Below are positions 23,052 through 31,991 of a stretch of DNA of 39,258 nucleotides, piece by piece; position 1 is the first letter of the stretch, and each line of letters starts with the position of its first letter. The position numbers and the translations under genes are program-made. The stretch comes from Intestinimonas sp. (GTDB lineage Bacteria > Bacillota > Clostridia > Oscillospirales > Oscillospiraceae), in the NCBI GenBank assembly GCA_022653075.1, contig JALCSB010000017.1, positions 1 through 39,258 on the forward strand, given 5' to 3'. Below the pieces are notes generated by a model, which was given only the letters and a program-made list of their open reading frames with translations, did not search any database and was not told where the DNA came from.

Positions 23052-24587
23052 ATGGCCGAAGGCTATATCGTAGAAATGCGGCATATCACCAAGCGCTTTC
23101 CCGGCATCATTGCCAACGACGATATCTCTCTCGGAATTAAAAAGGGCGAGATTTTCGCCCTGCTGGGGGAAAACGGCGCGGGAAAAAGTACACTCATGAG
23201 CATGCTGTTTGGCATGTATGAGCCGAACGAGGGAGAAATCTGGGTCCGCGGAAAGCGGGAGCGCATCGTCTCCCCCAGCTATGCCACCAAACTGAATATC
23301 GGCATGGTCCATCAACACTTCAAGCTGGTGTCGAACTACACCATTGCCGAGAACATCATTCTGGGCATCGAGCCGAAGCGCCGCCTGGCGGGTTTACTGC
23401 CCATGGTGGACCTCAAGAGTGCCAATGAGAAGACTGCGGCGCTTTCCGAGCGGTATGGACTTGAGGTGGACCCCACGCGGAAGATCGAAGACGTAAACGT
23501 TTCCACCCAGCAGCGGGTGGAGATTCTCAAAATGCTCTACCGTGAGGCCGAGATTTTAATTTTCGACGAACCTACCGCGGTACTCACGCCGCAGGAGATC
23601 GACTTTCTGTTAAAGATTATCCGAGGGCTGCGGGACGACGGCAAGACGGTTATCCTTATCACCCATAAACTGGAAGAGATTAAGCGGGTGGCCGACCGAT
23701 GCGCTATTCTGAACCGGGGACGTCTGATCGACGTTCTGGATGTACCCACCACTTCCACCCAGACTATGGCCAACCTGATGGTGGGCCGTCAGGTTGACTT
23801 TTCTGTAGGCAAGCCCCCCGCCCACTTCGGGCGGGAAGTCCTCCGGGTGGACCATTTGACGGTGAAGAATAGAACCGGCTTTCCGGTGGTCAAGGATACA
23901 TCTTTCTCCATTCGGAGCGGGGAAATTTTTGCCATTGCCGGAGTATCCGGAAATGGACAGGTGGAGATTGCCGACGCGGTGGCCGGGCTGACCCCGGCGG
24001 CGTCTGGGACCATGATCTTAAATGGGAAGGACATTACCCACGCCGCGGTGCGGGAGCGGACCGACCTGGGTATTTCCTACATTCCGGAGGACCGGCAGAG
24101 CGTCGGCCTGGTTTTGGACTTTGACCTGGCCGACAATCTGGCCCTCAAAACGTACTATAGGTCGCCCTTCTGCGAAAAAGGCATTTTAAACCCCGCCGCA
24201 TTTGATGCATATGGAGAGAAGCTGATCGGGGAGTACGATATCCGCTCCGGGCAGGGAATCCGTACAGGAGTGCGCTCCATGTCGGGCGGGAACCAGCAGA
24301 AGGCCATTGTGGCCCGGGAGATTGAGTTGGAATCTCCGCTTATGATCTTCGTCCAGCCTACCCGCGGTCTGGATATCGGTGCCATTGAGAACATCCACCG
24401 GCAGATCCTGGCGGAACGGGACAAGGGCAGGGCCATCCTGCTCATCTCTCTGGAGCTGGATGAGATTATGAGTCTGGCGGACACTATCGGCGTCATCTAT
24501 AGCGGTGAACTGCTGAAAATAGCGCCGGCCGAGCGTCTGACCACCAACGAAGTGGGACAGTTTATGATGGGGGTGAAGCAGGCATGA
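23052..24587 (+). CDS. ABC transporter ATPase, two tandem domains (nucleoside importer)
   Basis: A 511-residue protein with two ATPase domains, as in NupO/YufO-type and RbsA-type importers. Domain 1 has Walker A GENGAGKST (39-47), a non-canonical signature VSTQQRVEIL and Walker B LIFDEP. Domain 2 has a degenerate Walker A (GVSGNGQVEI, lacking GKS/T), a good signature MSGGNQQK and a Walker B region FVQPTRGLD. This split asymmetry is normal for the family. The ATG at 23052 follows AAGGAGG by 7 nt; a TTG at 23046 is too close. Its stop overlaps the next start (ATGA), coupling it to the permease. Confidence 0.93.
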   Translation: MAEGYIVEMRHITKRFPGIIANDDISLGIKKGEIFALLGENGAGKSTLMSMLFGMYEPNEGEIWVRGKRERIVSPSYATKLNIGMVHQHFKLVSNYTIAENIILGIEPKRRLAGLLPMVDLKSANEKTAALSERYGLEVDPTRKIEDVNVSTQQRVEILKMLYREAEILIFDEPTAVLTPQEIDFLLKIIRGLRDDGKTVILITHKLEEIKRVADRCAILNRGRLIDVLDVPTTSTQTMANLMVGRQVDFSVGKPPAHFGREVLRVDHLTVKNRTGFPVVKDTSFSIRSGEIFAIAGVSGNGQVEIADAVAGLTPAASGTMILNGKDITHAAVRERTDLGISYIPEDRQSVGLVLDFDLADNLALKTYYRSPFCEKGILNPAAFDAYGEKLIGEYDIRSGQGIRTGVRSMSGGNQQKAIVAREIELESPLMIFVQPTRGLDIGAIENIHRQILAERDKGRAILLISLELDEIMSLADTIGVIYSGELLKIAPAERLTTNEVGQFMMGVKQA

Positions 24588-25756
24588 GGCGAACCAACCG
24601 CGCCAAGCGGGCCTTTCTCGCTGTGATGGGAGACGAAAAACGCCAGCGGATCACCATCCCGGTATTCGCCATCCTGCTTAGCCTGGTGGCCGGGGCGGTA
24701 GTGTATCTGATTCTGGGAAAAAATCCAATCACCGCCTACGTTAGCTTCCTTCAGGGTTCCGGCCTGCTGCCAAAGTCCTCCTATGCGGCGAAAAAGAGCA
24801 TGATTACCGATCTTATGAGCATGCTTAACGCCTGGACCCCTATGCTGTTTGCCTCTCTGTCCGTGGCAGTGGCTATGCGCTCCGGCCTGTTCAATATCGG
24901 CGTGTCCGGCCAGATGCTGGTGGCTGGCCTGATCACCACCGTGACCGTCGGCTATGCCGATCTGCCCGCTCTGGTGGCAAGGCCGCTGGTGGTCCTGATC
25001 GGCATGGCGGTGGGGGCCGCGGTGTCCGCGCTTATCGGATTTTTAAAATACAAATGGAACATTAACGAAGTGGTTTCAGCCATTATGATTAACTATATCG
25101 TCCGGTATGCGGCCAGCTTCGTCATTAAATACTTCCTTGCCGACCCGGTGTCCCGGCAGTCCAGGGCCATTCGGGACTCTGCCCGCCTCTCTCTAATGGA
25201 TGCCCCCGTGGGGGGCCTGAAAATGGACATCCCCTTGGGCATTATTCTGGCGGTGGCTGCTGTGATTCTGGTCTGGTTTTTGTTTCAGAAAATGCGGCTG
25301 GGGTTTGAATTCAGGACCATCGGCGCCAACCCTAAGGCCGCACGATACGCCGGAATTAATGTAGGCCGGAATCTGGTTGTTACTATGGCCTTATCCGGTG
25401 CGCTGGCCGGGCTGGCCGGCGTTACCTACTTTATGGGCTATTACGGCTCCATCCAGCCGGACACCCTTATTTCCACCGGGTTTGACGCCATTGCCGTGTC
25501 GATTCTCGGCAACTCCGATCCGGTGGGTATTCTGTTTTCTTCCTTCCTGATTACGGTCATCGGTAAGGGGAGTACCTATATGAGCTCCAACGTGGGCGTG
25601 CGGCAGGAGATCGGCAGTCTTATCACCGGGCTGATCCTCCTCTTTGCCGCCTGCGGGGCGTTCTTCCGTTATATGCTTGCCCGCAGCCGTCAGCGCCAGG
25701 CGGAGAGCGAAAGACTGACCGTGCAGGCCGACGACGGAGAGGAGGCGGGGGCATGA
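24584..25756 (+). CDS. ABC permease 1 of the nucleoside importer
   Basis: A 390-residue permease of the BPD_transp_2 (RbsC/NupP-like) family with about 8-10 membrane helices after a basic N-terminus (MRRTNRAKRAF). The cytosolic coupling segment GANPKAARYAGINVGR is the family hallmark, and SGLFNIGVSGQM is another conserved block. It starts in an ATGA overlap with the ATPase and ends in another with permease 2, so the three components are translated as one unit. Confidence 0.92.
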   Translation: MRRTNRAKRAFLAVMGDEKRQRITIPVFAILLSLVAGAVVYLILGKNPITAYVSFLQGSGLLPKSSYAAKKSMITDLMSMLNAWTPMLFASLSVAVAMRSGLFNIGVSGQMLVAGLITTVTVGYADLPALVARPLVVLIGMAVGAAVSALIGFLKYKWNINEVVSAIMINYIVRYAASFVIKYFLADPVSRQSRAIRDSARLSLMDAPVGGLKMDIPLGIILAVAAVILVWFLFQKMRLGFEFRTIGANPKAARYAGINVGRNLVVTMALSGALAGLAGVTYFMGYYGSIQPDTLISTGFDAIAVSILGNSDPVGILFSSFLITVIGKGSTYMSSNVGVRQEIGSLITGLILLFAACGAFFRYMLARSRQRQAESERLTVQADDGEEAGA

Positions 25757-26721
25757 CCATCCTTACTACCGCCATCATTGACGGATTATCCTTTGCCCTG
25801 CCGCTATTCATCATGGCCATCGGCGGCATCTACTCCGAACGCAGCGGCGTAACTAACCTGGCCATAGAGGGCCTGCAGGGCATGGGTGCCTTTGTGGGTG
25901 CGCTGGCCGTTACCCTGCTGGCCGGCGTCTTCCCTGCCGGCAGTCAGGCTCCTATGTATCTGGCTATGCTTTTCGCCATGCTGGGAGGCATGGTCTATTC
26001 TCTGGTTCACGCGGTCCTGTGTGTGAAGTTTCGGGCCGATCAGGTCATCAGCGGCGTGGTAATCAATATTCTGGCCATGGCGCTGACCACATTTCTCACC
26101 AGTCAGATCAATGCCACAGTGCTGGGTGCCCCCTCCAACAAGTTTGTGCTAGGCACCTCCAACCGCTTTTCGATCCCCGGGCTCTCCGGCATTCCGGTAC
26201 TGGGCGCCGTGTTTACCAACCTCTATCCATTTGAGCTGATTATCGTGGCGGTGGCGTTTATCGCCTGGTACGTTTTATACCGGACCCCTTTCGGCATGCA
26301 CCTGCGGGCGTGCGGCGATAATCCTCACGCTGTCGATGCCGCCGGCGTAGAGGTCAGCCTGGTCCGCTTCCGCGCGATCATGATCTCCGGTGCGCTGTCC
26401 GGCTTAGGCGGTATCTGTTTTGCCTATTCAATTTCCGCTCAGTTTTCTCCCGGAATCTATATGGGCTATGGCTATCTGGCCATCGCCGGCCTTATCTTCG
26501 GGAACTGGCAGATTCTTCCGACGCTGGGAGCCTGTCTTATTTTCGGCTTTGCCCGGTCCGGCGGCTTTGCGCTGACGCAGGTTATGGGTCTGAAGGCCGC
26601 CTTTTCCGATCTGTTTATGATTCTGCCCTACCTTATCACCCTGCTGTTGCTGGTGTTTTTCTCCAAGAGCAACCATCCACCCCGCGCGCTGGGTGAAATC
26701 TACGATAAAGGTAAGCGCTGA
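25753..26721 (+). CDS. ABC permease 2 of the nucleoside importer
   Basis: A 322-residue BPD_transp_2 permease (NupQ-like) with about eight membrane helices. The coupling segment GDNPHAVDAAGVEVSLVR and the early block SERSGVTNLAIEGLQGMG are diagnostic. It should pair with permease 1 as a heterodimeric pore. ATGA overlap with the preceding gene. No terminator follows, so transcription may continue into the secreted stalk-domain gene 117 nt on. Confidence 0.92.
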   Translation: MTILTTAIIDGLSFALPLFIMAIGGIYSERSGVTNLAIEGLQGMGAFVGALAVTLLAGVFPAGSQAPMYLAMLFAMLGGMVYSLVHAVLCVKFRADQVISGVVINILAMALTTFLTSQINATVLGAPSNKFVLGTSNRFSIPGLSGIPVLGAVFTNLYPFELIIVAVAFIAWYVLYRTPFGMHLRACGDNPHAVDAAGVEVSLVRFRAIMISGALSGLGGICFAYSISAQFSPGIYMGYGYLAIAGLIFGNWQILPTLGACLIFGFARSGGFALTQVMGLKAAFSDLFMILPYLITLLLLVFFSKSNHPPRALGEIYDKGKR

Positions 26722-26838
26722 GCAGCCCTGTACTTTGCTGTCATCCTGTCTGCGGGCGCTCCGCGAATCTTTTCTGTTTGGACTCACAAGACGTGATTTC
26801 CATAAAAAAGCCTGTGAAAAGAGGAAAGGAGAATAACC

Positions 26839-28302
26839 ATGAAGAAGCACAGTAAACTGATTGCCGGCGCATTAACCGGCACCCTGCTTCTCGCCGCCGC
26901 CGTGCCTGCCGGAGCCGCGCTGGTCAAGAAGACCATCGAAGTTAATTCCGGCATTTCAGTCTATGTCGACGAGAAGAAACTCCAGCCCACGGACGCCAAT
27001 GGAAAGGCCATGGATGTTTTCGCCAGTGATGGTACCACTTATCTGCCCCTGCGGGCACTCAGCGAGGCCCTGGGTAAAAACGTATCCTGGGACGGCAGCA
27101 CCAATACCGTCAATGTGAGCGGGTTTGCCGAGGAGGACAAGGGCGCCGAGTATCTTGAGACCTATTTTGACATTGCCCCTTTCTCTGGCACGGTTTCCCG
27201 CGCCAGTTTTGATGCGGCGTTGAAAAAAGTGGGTGGCGTTGCCACCACCGGTACCGGTACATTGACTGTGGCGGAGGCCACCGAAGCCGCCGTGGATACC
27301 GCAGGCATGAAAGAGCTGGCGGTTTCCTATACCAATACCGTCAATCCCGAGAAGGCGGCCCAACGGCTGACCGCTTATGATGTAACCGGCGTGACGGCGG
27401 AATATGCCCCCTATGTGGCCTGTGCGCTGGACACCGATATGGTCCCGTCCACATATGACTTTAACGCCGCCCTTACAGCTCAGCCCGCTACGGAACTGCT
27501 GATGGCCGCGGCTGACCAGGCGGGCAAGGGCCGCCGCGAGTTGGGCATGGCCAGCGACCCGGACATTTATGCCAAGCTGCAGTCCGCATGGGCGTCCTTC
27601 ACCAACTTTAACGACGATAAACTCTCCGACCTGGGCGCCCAGCTGGTGCTTCAGGGTGCCAGCACCGGCTATGGCCTGAAATATGACGGGTACAATGCCA
27701 ACTTCCTGCCGAAGTACACTTTGAAGTATGGCCACAGCGACATTCAGCATGCCGTGCAGCTTATTGGCCTGCTGAACAGTCAGGGGATCGACGCCAGGGT
27801 CCAGCTGGAACCTAAGGTGTCCATTTACGAGTACCTGACCGACTGGGGCGATCCCACCAAGGTACAGGCCACACCCACCTATCAGCTCAAGCAGATTGAG
27901 GGCGGCCGCTGGCTGTGCTATGCCATGGAGTACGACTTGATGCTGGAGTTTGACACTGTGGCCGATAAGGAAGCGTTCGACGGAGTGATCGAGGATTACG
28001 CAAAAAAGAATGATGACCGCGTGGACGAGAACGGCGACATCACCGCTGCGTTGCTGGCCGGTTCCTGGTGGCAGCCGCTGTACTCCTCTTCCGTACCCAT
28101 GCAGGACCCCGACTACAAGCTGCTGAAGGACAATGTCATCCAGGACGGCGCCTATTCCATCCATCCGTTCAGCCTGCCGGAGGATTCGGCCAAGATCGCG
28201 GCAGTGGTGGCCAAGGAAGCTCCGGACCTGAAGGTGGAGTCCACCGACCTCTATGTGGACGCCGCATTCTACCGTTACATTACCAATACGGATTATCAGT
28301 AA
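26839..28302 (+). CDS. Secreted protein with copper-amine-oxidase-N-like stalk domain
   Basis: A 487-residue exported protein. A Sec signal (about 1-26, cleavage near PAGAA) is followed by a stalk/copper-amine-oxidase-N-type domain (about 34-95; TYLPLRALSEALGKNVSWD and NTVNVSG are its typical strands), common in Firmicute surface proteins. The remaining ~390 residues are mostly helical and I do not recognise them. AAAGGAG precedes the ATG. Its position after a nucleoside importer suggests a surface role in capture or processing, but this is only positional; it may have its own promoter within 26722-26838, where none was clear. A strong terminator follows. Confidence 0.75.
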   Translation: MKKHSKLIAGALTGTLLLAAAVPAGAALVKKTIEVNSGISVYVDEKKLQPTDANGKAMDVFASDGTTYLPLRALSEALGKNVSWDGSTNTVNVSGFAEEDKGAEYLETYFDIAPFSGTVSRASFDAALKKVGGVATTGTGTLTVAEATEAAVDTAGMKELAVSYTNTVNPEKAAQRLTAYDVTGVTAEYAPYVACALDTDMVPSTYDFNAALTAQPATELLMAAADQAGKGRRELGMASDPDIYAKLQSAWASFTNFNDDKLSDLGAQLVLQGASTGYGLKYDGYNANFLPKYTLKYGHSDIQHAVQLIGLLNSQGIDARVQLEPKVSIYEYLTDWGDPTKVQATPTYQLKQIEGGRWLCYAMEYDLMLEFDTVADKEAFDGVIEDYAKKNDDRVDENGDITAALLAGSWWQPLYSSSVPMQDPDYKLLKDNVIQDGAYSIHPFSLPEDSAKIAAVVAKEAPDLKVESTDLYVDAAFYRYITNTDYQ

Positions 28303-28358
28303 AATAAAAAGCCGCTGCGGAGGTTTTCCGTGGGGGTGACAAAAGAGAATTTTCCGGC

Positions 28359-28390
28359 AAAACCGGCGCGATGTAGGTCGCGCCGGTTTT
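28359..28390. terminator. Bidirectional terminator
   Basis: A 13-bp perfect stem (28359-28371 with 28378-28390, loop TGTAGG) with A and T residues at its base, between the convergent stalk-domain and MFS genes. Confidence 0.85.
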
Positions 28391-28426
28391 GTGGGTTTAC
28401 GGCAACGTCAGCCTGTTTTTTATAAA

Positions 28427-30025
28427 TCAGATCTTAGGCGGCTGCCCGCAATGCGAATGGGAAAGCTTTGCCTGAGGGGGCTTTTTTATGGTTACGGGGG
28501 CTTCACGCAGGAAAAAAGCCCCGACCAAGCCGACAACAGCCAGGCAAATACAAAATAGAAATACGGTATGAACGGAATGAGCTAAAATTTCTTTTGCATG
28601 CAGATAAACGTCATCAAAACGGCTCAGGTCCCTGTCCGGGATCTCAGCACGAATGCCCGCCACTGCTTGCGCATTGGTGATAACCTGTGTGTTTTTGAGC
28701 AGCTCCTGAATGTGTTCCGGGAGACGATGCATGGGCAGACCGGATAAACCGGCAGTCAGAGTATTTGTCACAATAACCCCGTAAACCGCAGAGCCAATTG
28801 TGCTTCCAAGTCTGCGAAAAAACATAACCCCCGACGTGGCGGTACCGATTTGCTGCCGCGGCGCGGCATTCTGCGCATTCACATTAGTGATGGGCATACT
28901 TATGCCCACGCCGAATCCCAGTATTACCATAAACAGAATCGCTTCCGAGTAAGCCGACCCCGTATCCATGGTGGAGAGGAGGTACTCTCCCACGCCCATG
29001 ATGAGAAAGGCCAATATGGATAACAGCCTTGCCTTTCCCACTCTTGAGATCAACTGACCTGTTATGTTGCTCGCCAGAAGAAGCCCCAGCATCATAGGCG
29101 TTATCACGGCCCCCGAGGTTGTGGCGGTGGAGCCGATTACACCCTGAATAAAATAAGGGAGATACATGATGGCTGAAAACATAAGCGCCTGTGAAAAAAA
29201 TGCAATAAAAAAGGAAATTGAAATCGCACGATTCCGAAAAAAAGCGGGTGGGAACATCGGATTCCCCGATGTTTTTTCGGCAAAAAGAAAAACGGCCGCC
29301 ATGACACCCGACAAAAGAAACAGACTGATACACGGGATGGAAAGCCAGGGAAATGTTTTCCCTGCCATACTGAGTACCAACAGCAGGGGGACCAGCGTAA
29401 ATACGAGGGCCGCAATGCCCGCGGAATCCACGGGCTTCTTTAACTCTCCGCTTTTAAAGCTGGGCATTGCCGTGGCGATAATGAGCATGGCTATGCCGCC
29501 AAGCGGTAAGTTCAGGAAGAAGATCCAGCGCCAGCCCAGAAAGTCGGTGATAAAACCACCCGCCAGAGGGCCGACGATGCTGGCAAGCCCAAACATGGAA
29601 GTGACGATTCCGGTATACTTTCCCCGGTCGGCGGGTTCAAAGAGATCTGCTACCGCAGTGAAAACGCCGGAAACAAGCATTCCACCGCCAATCCCCTGGA
29701 ATCCTCGGAATACAATAAGCTGTATCATGCTCTGCGACAGGCCGCAGAGGCTTGATCCGCCGAGAAACGCTGCAATACCGGTTAGAAAAATCGGCTTATG
29801 CCCGTAGATATCCGTCAGCCCGCCGGAGATGGGGATTGCCAGCATGGAGCAGAGCATGTATATGGTAAAGGGCCATGAATAGTACGACATTCCGCCGAGA
29901 CTGCCCACGATGCTTTTCATCGCGGTGCTGACAACGGTTGAATCAAGCGCTGACAAAAGAAGGCTGGCCATCAGGCCGATTAGAAGCAGGGCGATTTTCG
30001 ACCTGCTTATTTGCCGCTCAGGCAT
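28427..30025 (-). CDS. MFS multidrug exporter, DHA2 (14-helix) family
   Basis: A 532-residue proton-drug antiporter of the DHA2/EmrB-QacA type. Conserved motifs are LDSTVVSTAM in helix 1 (motif D1), GGLTDIYGHKPIF (motif A), FRGFQGIGGGML (motif B) and GPLAGGFITDFLGWRWIF (motif C, antiporter hallmark). Fourteen helices can be traced; the C-terminal tail is short and basic. It presumably exports a toxic amphipathic compound or bile component. It lies just downstream of a PadR gene on the same strand, and the intergenic operator matches the one at the PadR promoter. Confidence 0.92.
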   Translation of the reverse strand: MPERQISRSKIALLLIGLMASLLLSALDSTVVSTAMKSIVGSLGGMSYYSWPFTIYMLCSMLAIPISGGLTDIYGHKPIFLTGIAAFLGGSSLCGLSQSMIQLIVFRGFQGIGGGMLVSGVFTAVADLFEPADRGKYTGIVTSMFGLASIVGPLAGGFITDFLGWRWIFFLNLPLGGIAMLIIATAMPSFKSGELKKPVDSAGIAALVFTLVPLLLVLSMAGKTFPWLSIPCISLFLLSGVMAAVFLFAEKTSGNPMFPPAFFRNRAISISFFIAFFSQALMFSAIMYLPYFIQGVIGSTATTSGAVITPMMLGLLLASNITGQLISRVGKARLLSILAFLIMGVGEYLLSTMDTGSAYSEAILFMVILGFGVGISMPITNVNAQNAAPRQQIGTATSGVMFFRRLGSTIGSAVYGVIVTNTLTAGLSGLPMHRLPEHIQELLKNTQVITNAQAVAGIRAEIPDRDLSRFDDVYLHAKEILAHSVHTVFLFCICLAVVGLVGAFFLREAPVTIKKPPQAKLSHSHCGQPPKI

Positions 30026-30057
30026 AAAATCATTCCTTTCAATGATATATAATATAC

Positions 30058-30074
30058 TAATATAATGTATACTA
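30058..30074 (-). promoter_or_regulatory. PadR operator at the MFS promoter
   Basis: On the minus strand TAGTATA-CAT-TATATTA, a near-perfect inverted repeat that differs by one base from the element at the padR promoter (30667-30683). It lies about 35 nt upstream of the MFS start codon. Confidence 0.65.
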
Positions 30075-30094
30075 CTTGGGCAAAAAGAAACAGC

Positions 30095-30631
30095 TCAGTC
30101 TGTTTCCTGTTTTTTAACATATCCTTCCCTAAATTTTTTAGCCCAGTTTTCAAATAACCCGTACATTTGCGAATAGAGCTCTATGATGGCCGTGGCGTAA
30201 AAGGACCCGTGGTGTTCCGGCTTAAGATATTCATTGATGCTTTCCCGCTTAAAGGCAAGATTTTCCCGGAGGTGCTCAATCATCTGTAACCCGGTTTCCG
30301 AGTCCGTGTTTTCAAGATTGGCAATAAAGGCACAGAAATCGACGTATACGTTTCCGGGGTTTTCCGAGTACTGCTGCATGAGGCGCAGGAAATAATTTCG
30401 GCCCTTATCGTTGATTGAATAGACCGTTTTTTCCGGCATCTCACCTTCCCGGACAACTTTTCCGTCCACATACCCCAGTTTAAACAATTTTAGAAAATTT
30501 TTATAAATGGATGGGGAACTGATTTTAATCCAATTCTGTACGCTTCTTTTTTCCATCTCCTTTTTCATTTCATAGGCATTCATAGGTTTTTGCATTAAAA
30601 CACCAAGCAACATCAGGTCAATAGTCGACAT
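30095..30631 (-). CDS. PadR-family transcriptional repressor
   Basis: A 178-residue PadR regulator: N-terminal winged helix (about 1-80; LMLLGVLMQKPMNAYEMKKE, SSPSIYKNFLKLFKLGYV and KTVYSINDKGRNYF) and a helical C-terminal dimerisation domain of the Vir_act_alpha_C type. PadR proteins repress adjacent multidrug transporters and are released by the drug. The frame is open to 30709, but GGAGGG precedes the ATG at 30631 and that start gives the normal family N-terminus. Matched operators at its own promoter and before the MFS gene indicate autoregulation and control of the exporter. Confidence 0.9.
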   Translation of the reverse strand: MSTIDLMLLGVLMQKPMNAYEMKKEMEKRSVQNWIKISSPSIYKNFLKLFKLGYVDGKVVREGEMPEKTVYSINDKGRNYFLRLMQQYSENPGNVYVDFCAFIANLENTDSETGLQMIEHLRENLAFKRESINEYLKPEHHGSFYATAIIELYSQMYGLFENWAKKFREGYVKKQETD

Positions 30632-30666
30632 CGAATCCCTCCTGCTCATATTAATATAAATAATAG

Positions 30667-30703
30667 TAGTATAAAGTATACTATGCAGGGCAAACAATGT
30701 CAA
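30667..30703 (-). promoter_or_regulatory. padR promoter with overlapping operator
   Basis: On the minus strand TTGACA (30703-30698), 17 nt, TATACT (30680-30675). The perfect inverted repeat TAGTATA-CTT-TATACTA (30667-30683) covers the -10, so repressor binding would block RNA polymerase. Confidence 0.75.
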
Positions 30704-30728
30704 TAGCATATGACATTGTTTGCCCTGC
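30685..30728. repeat. Perfect 18-bp inverted repeat
   Basis: GCAGGGCAAACAATGTCA (30685-30702) is exactly repeated in reverse complement at 30711-30728 with an 8-nt spacer. It begins just after the stop of the ThrE-type gene at 30731 and contains the -35 of the padR promoter. As a transcript it would be a very stable hairpin ending the ThrE unit, but there is no T run. Confidence 0.8.
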
Positions 30729-30730
30729 GC

Positions 30731-31213
30731 TCAACGCTTTTTTCGCAGCGCCCTGCGGGCGACAATAATATTGTACATGCGAACGCCGGAAGAAACCATC
30801 AGCACGCCTACCGCCAGTGCGCCGGCAATGCCGAGCGTATGCAGACCGGTGGCGGCAAAGGCGTCCTGCTGCCCGGAGATACAGAATTCCATCATATTAT
30901 AGATGCCCGCGCCGGGTACCAGCGGGATATAGGCGAGCAGCAGATAACCGGTCACCGGGTGCTTGCGGATGCGGGCTGCAATTTCCGCGTAGACGGAGAT
31001 GGCCACGGCGGAAAAGAAGTACCGCACCACATCGCTGGATACCACAGGTGTGAGCAGTACGAACACCAGCCAGCCAAACGCGCCGTCCACAGAGGCGATA
31101 AGCATGTCCGCGCCCCGGATATTATAAAGAATACAAAAGGCCATGCAGGCTACCAGTGCGTACAGACAGGGCAAAAAATCAGGCAAATGATACACGGTCA
31201 GCCCACCCCCCAC
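30731..31213 (-). CDS. Threonine/serine exporter family, small subunit (ThrE_2/DUF3815-like)
   Basis: About 160 residues with four to five membrane helices, matching the C-terminal half of ThrE-type exporters. It pairs with the upstream gene that encodes the N-terminal half. A GTG at 31213 gives a 16-nt overlap with the upstream gene; an alternative GTG at 31195 lies 2 nt after its stop with GGGGGG upstream and is equally plausible. The tail RRALRKKR is basic and cytosolic. The exported substrate is unknown; small amino acids are the family expectation. Confidence 0.85.
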   Translation of the reverse strand: MGGGLTVYHLPDFLPCLYALVACMAFCILYNIRGADMLIASVDGAFGWLVFVLLTPVVSSDVVRYFFSAVAISVYAEIAARIRKHPVTGYLLLAYIPLVPGAGIYNMMEFCISGQQDAFAATGLHTLGIAGALAVGVLMVSSGVRMYNIIVARRALRKKR

Positions 31214-31968
31214 AGAACCCGGGTCATGGTCAGGGCCAGGCCGGTGCCCAGGGCAATACCGCCGCCGGTCAGCAGGGATTCGGTGAGTTTAATGACGCCC
31301 GAGAGTGTGTCACCCGCCATAATGTCCCGCATAACGTTGGTAATCATAATACCGGGGACCAGGGCCATAATCGCGCCGGTAATGATAAGGTCAGAATGGA
31401 GCCCAAATCCGCAGACGGTGAGGCCCACGGCCAGCAGAGCGGCCACAAAGCCGCCCGCGATGGTCTTGAAAAACAAGTTTGTTCCCAGCCGGTCCATGAA
31501 GTGCAGACACAGGCCGATGGCCAGAGTGCAGCCGCCGCTGCATAAAGCGTCGCCCAGTCCACCGCCGAAAAAGGGGCAGAAAGCCAGCCCAATCAGAAAA
31601 TAGGCAAATATCTGGACCGGAAAAGCGAACTGGACCTGGTCGCAAAGTACGGCGTTCAGACGGGTCCATGCATCGTCCAGAGGCGGAGTTTCTGCGCACA
31701 GGTGCCGGCACAGGTTGTTGAGCGATTCCAGCCGGCGAATATCAATCTCGTGCGAGGGCATGCGCCGCACCCGGGTAATGGGCTTCTGCCCCGGGGCGGA
31801 TAGTCCCACGATAAGGCAACTGGGAATGGCGAACACATCGCAGGTTTCCACGCCGTAGGCATGCAGCAGATACCGCACGGATTCTTCCACCCGGTAAATC
31901 TCACCGCCCGATTCCAACAGGCGATAGCCAAGTTCGCTGCACAGACTGAGCAGTTTTTCATAGTCCAA
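31198..31968 (-). CDS. Threonine/serine exporter family, large subunit (ThrE/DUF1212-like)
   Basis: A 256-residue protein with an N-terminal cytosolic DUF1212 domain (about 1-115; ESGGEIYRVEESVRYLLHAYG and RRMPSHEIDIRRLESLN are characteristic) and about five membrane helices. In split systems it works with the small ThrE_2 protein encoded directly downstream. The start is TTG (31968-31966) with GGAGGG 7 nt upstream. The gene unit ends at the 18-bp inverted repeat near 30700. Confidence 0.87.
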   Translation of the reverse strand: MDYEKLLSLCSELGYRLLESGGEIYRVEESVRYLLHAYGVETCDVFAIPSCLIVGLSAPGQKPITRVRRMPSHEIDIRRLESLNNLCRHLCAETPPLDDAWTRLNAVLCDQVQFAFPVQIFAYFLIGLAFCPFFGGGLGDALCSGGCTLAIGLCLHFMDRLGTNLFFKTIAGGFVAALLAVGLTVCGFGLHSDLIITGAIMALVPGIMITNVMRDIMAGDTLSGVIKLTESLLTGGGIALGTGLALTMTRVLWGVG

Positions 31969-31991
31969 GAGGCCGCCCTCCCCCAGTGTTC

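Noticed and set aside
26956-28164. 402-codon open frame antisense to the stalk-domain gene
   Set aside because: It has no SD, uses low-complexity I/G/V/H-rich peptide typical of the reverse frame of a GC-rich gene, and lies fully inside a well supported gene.
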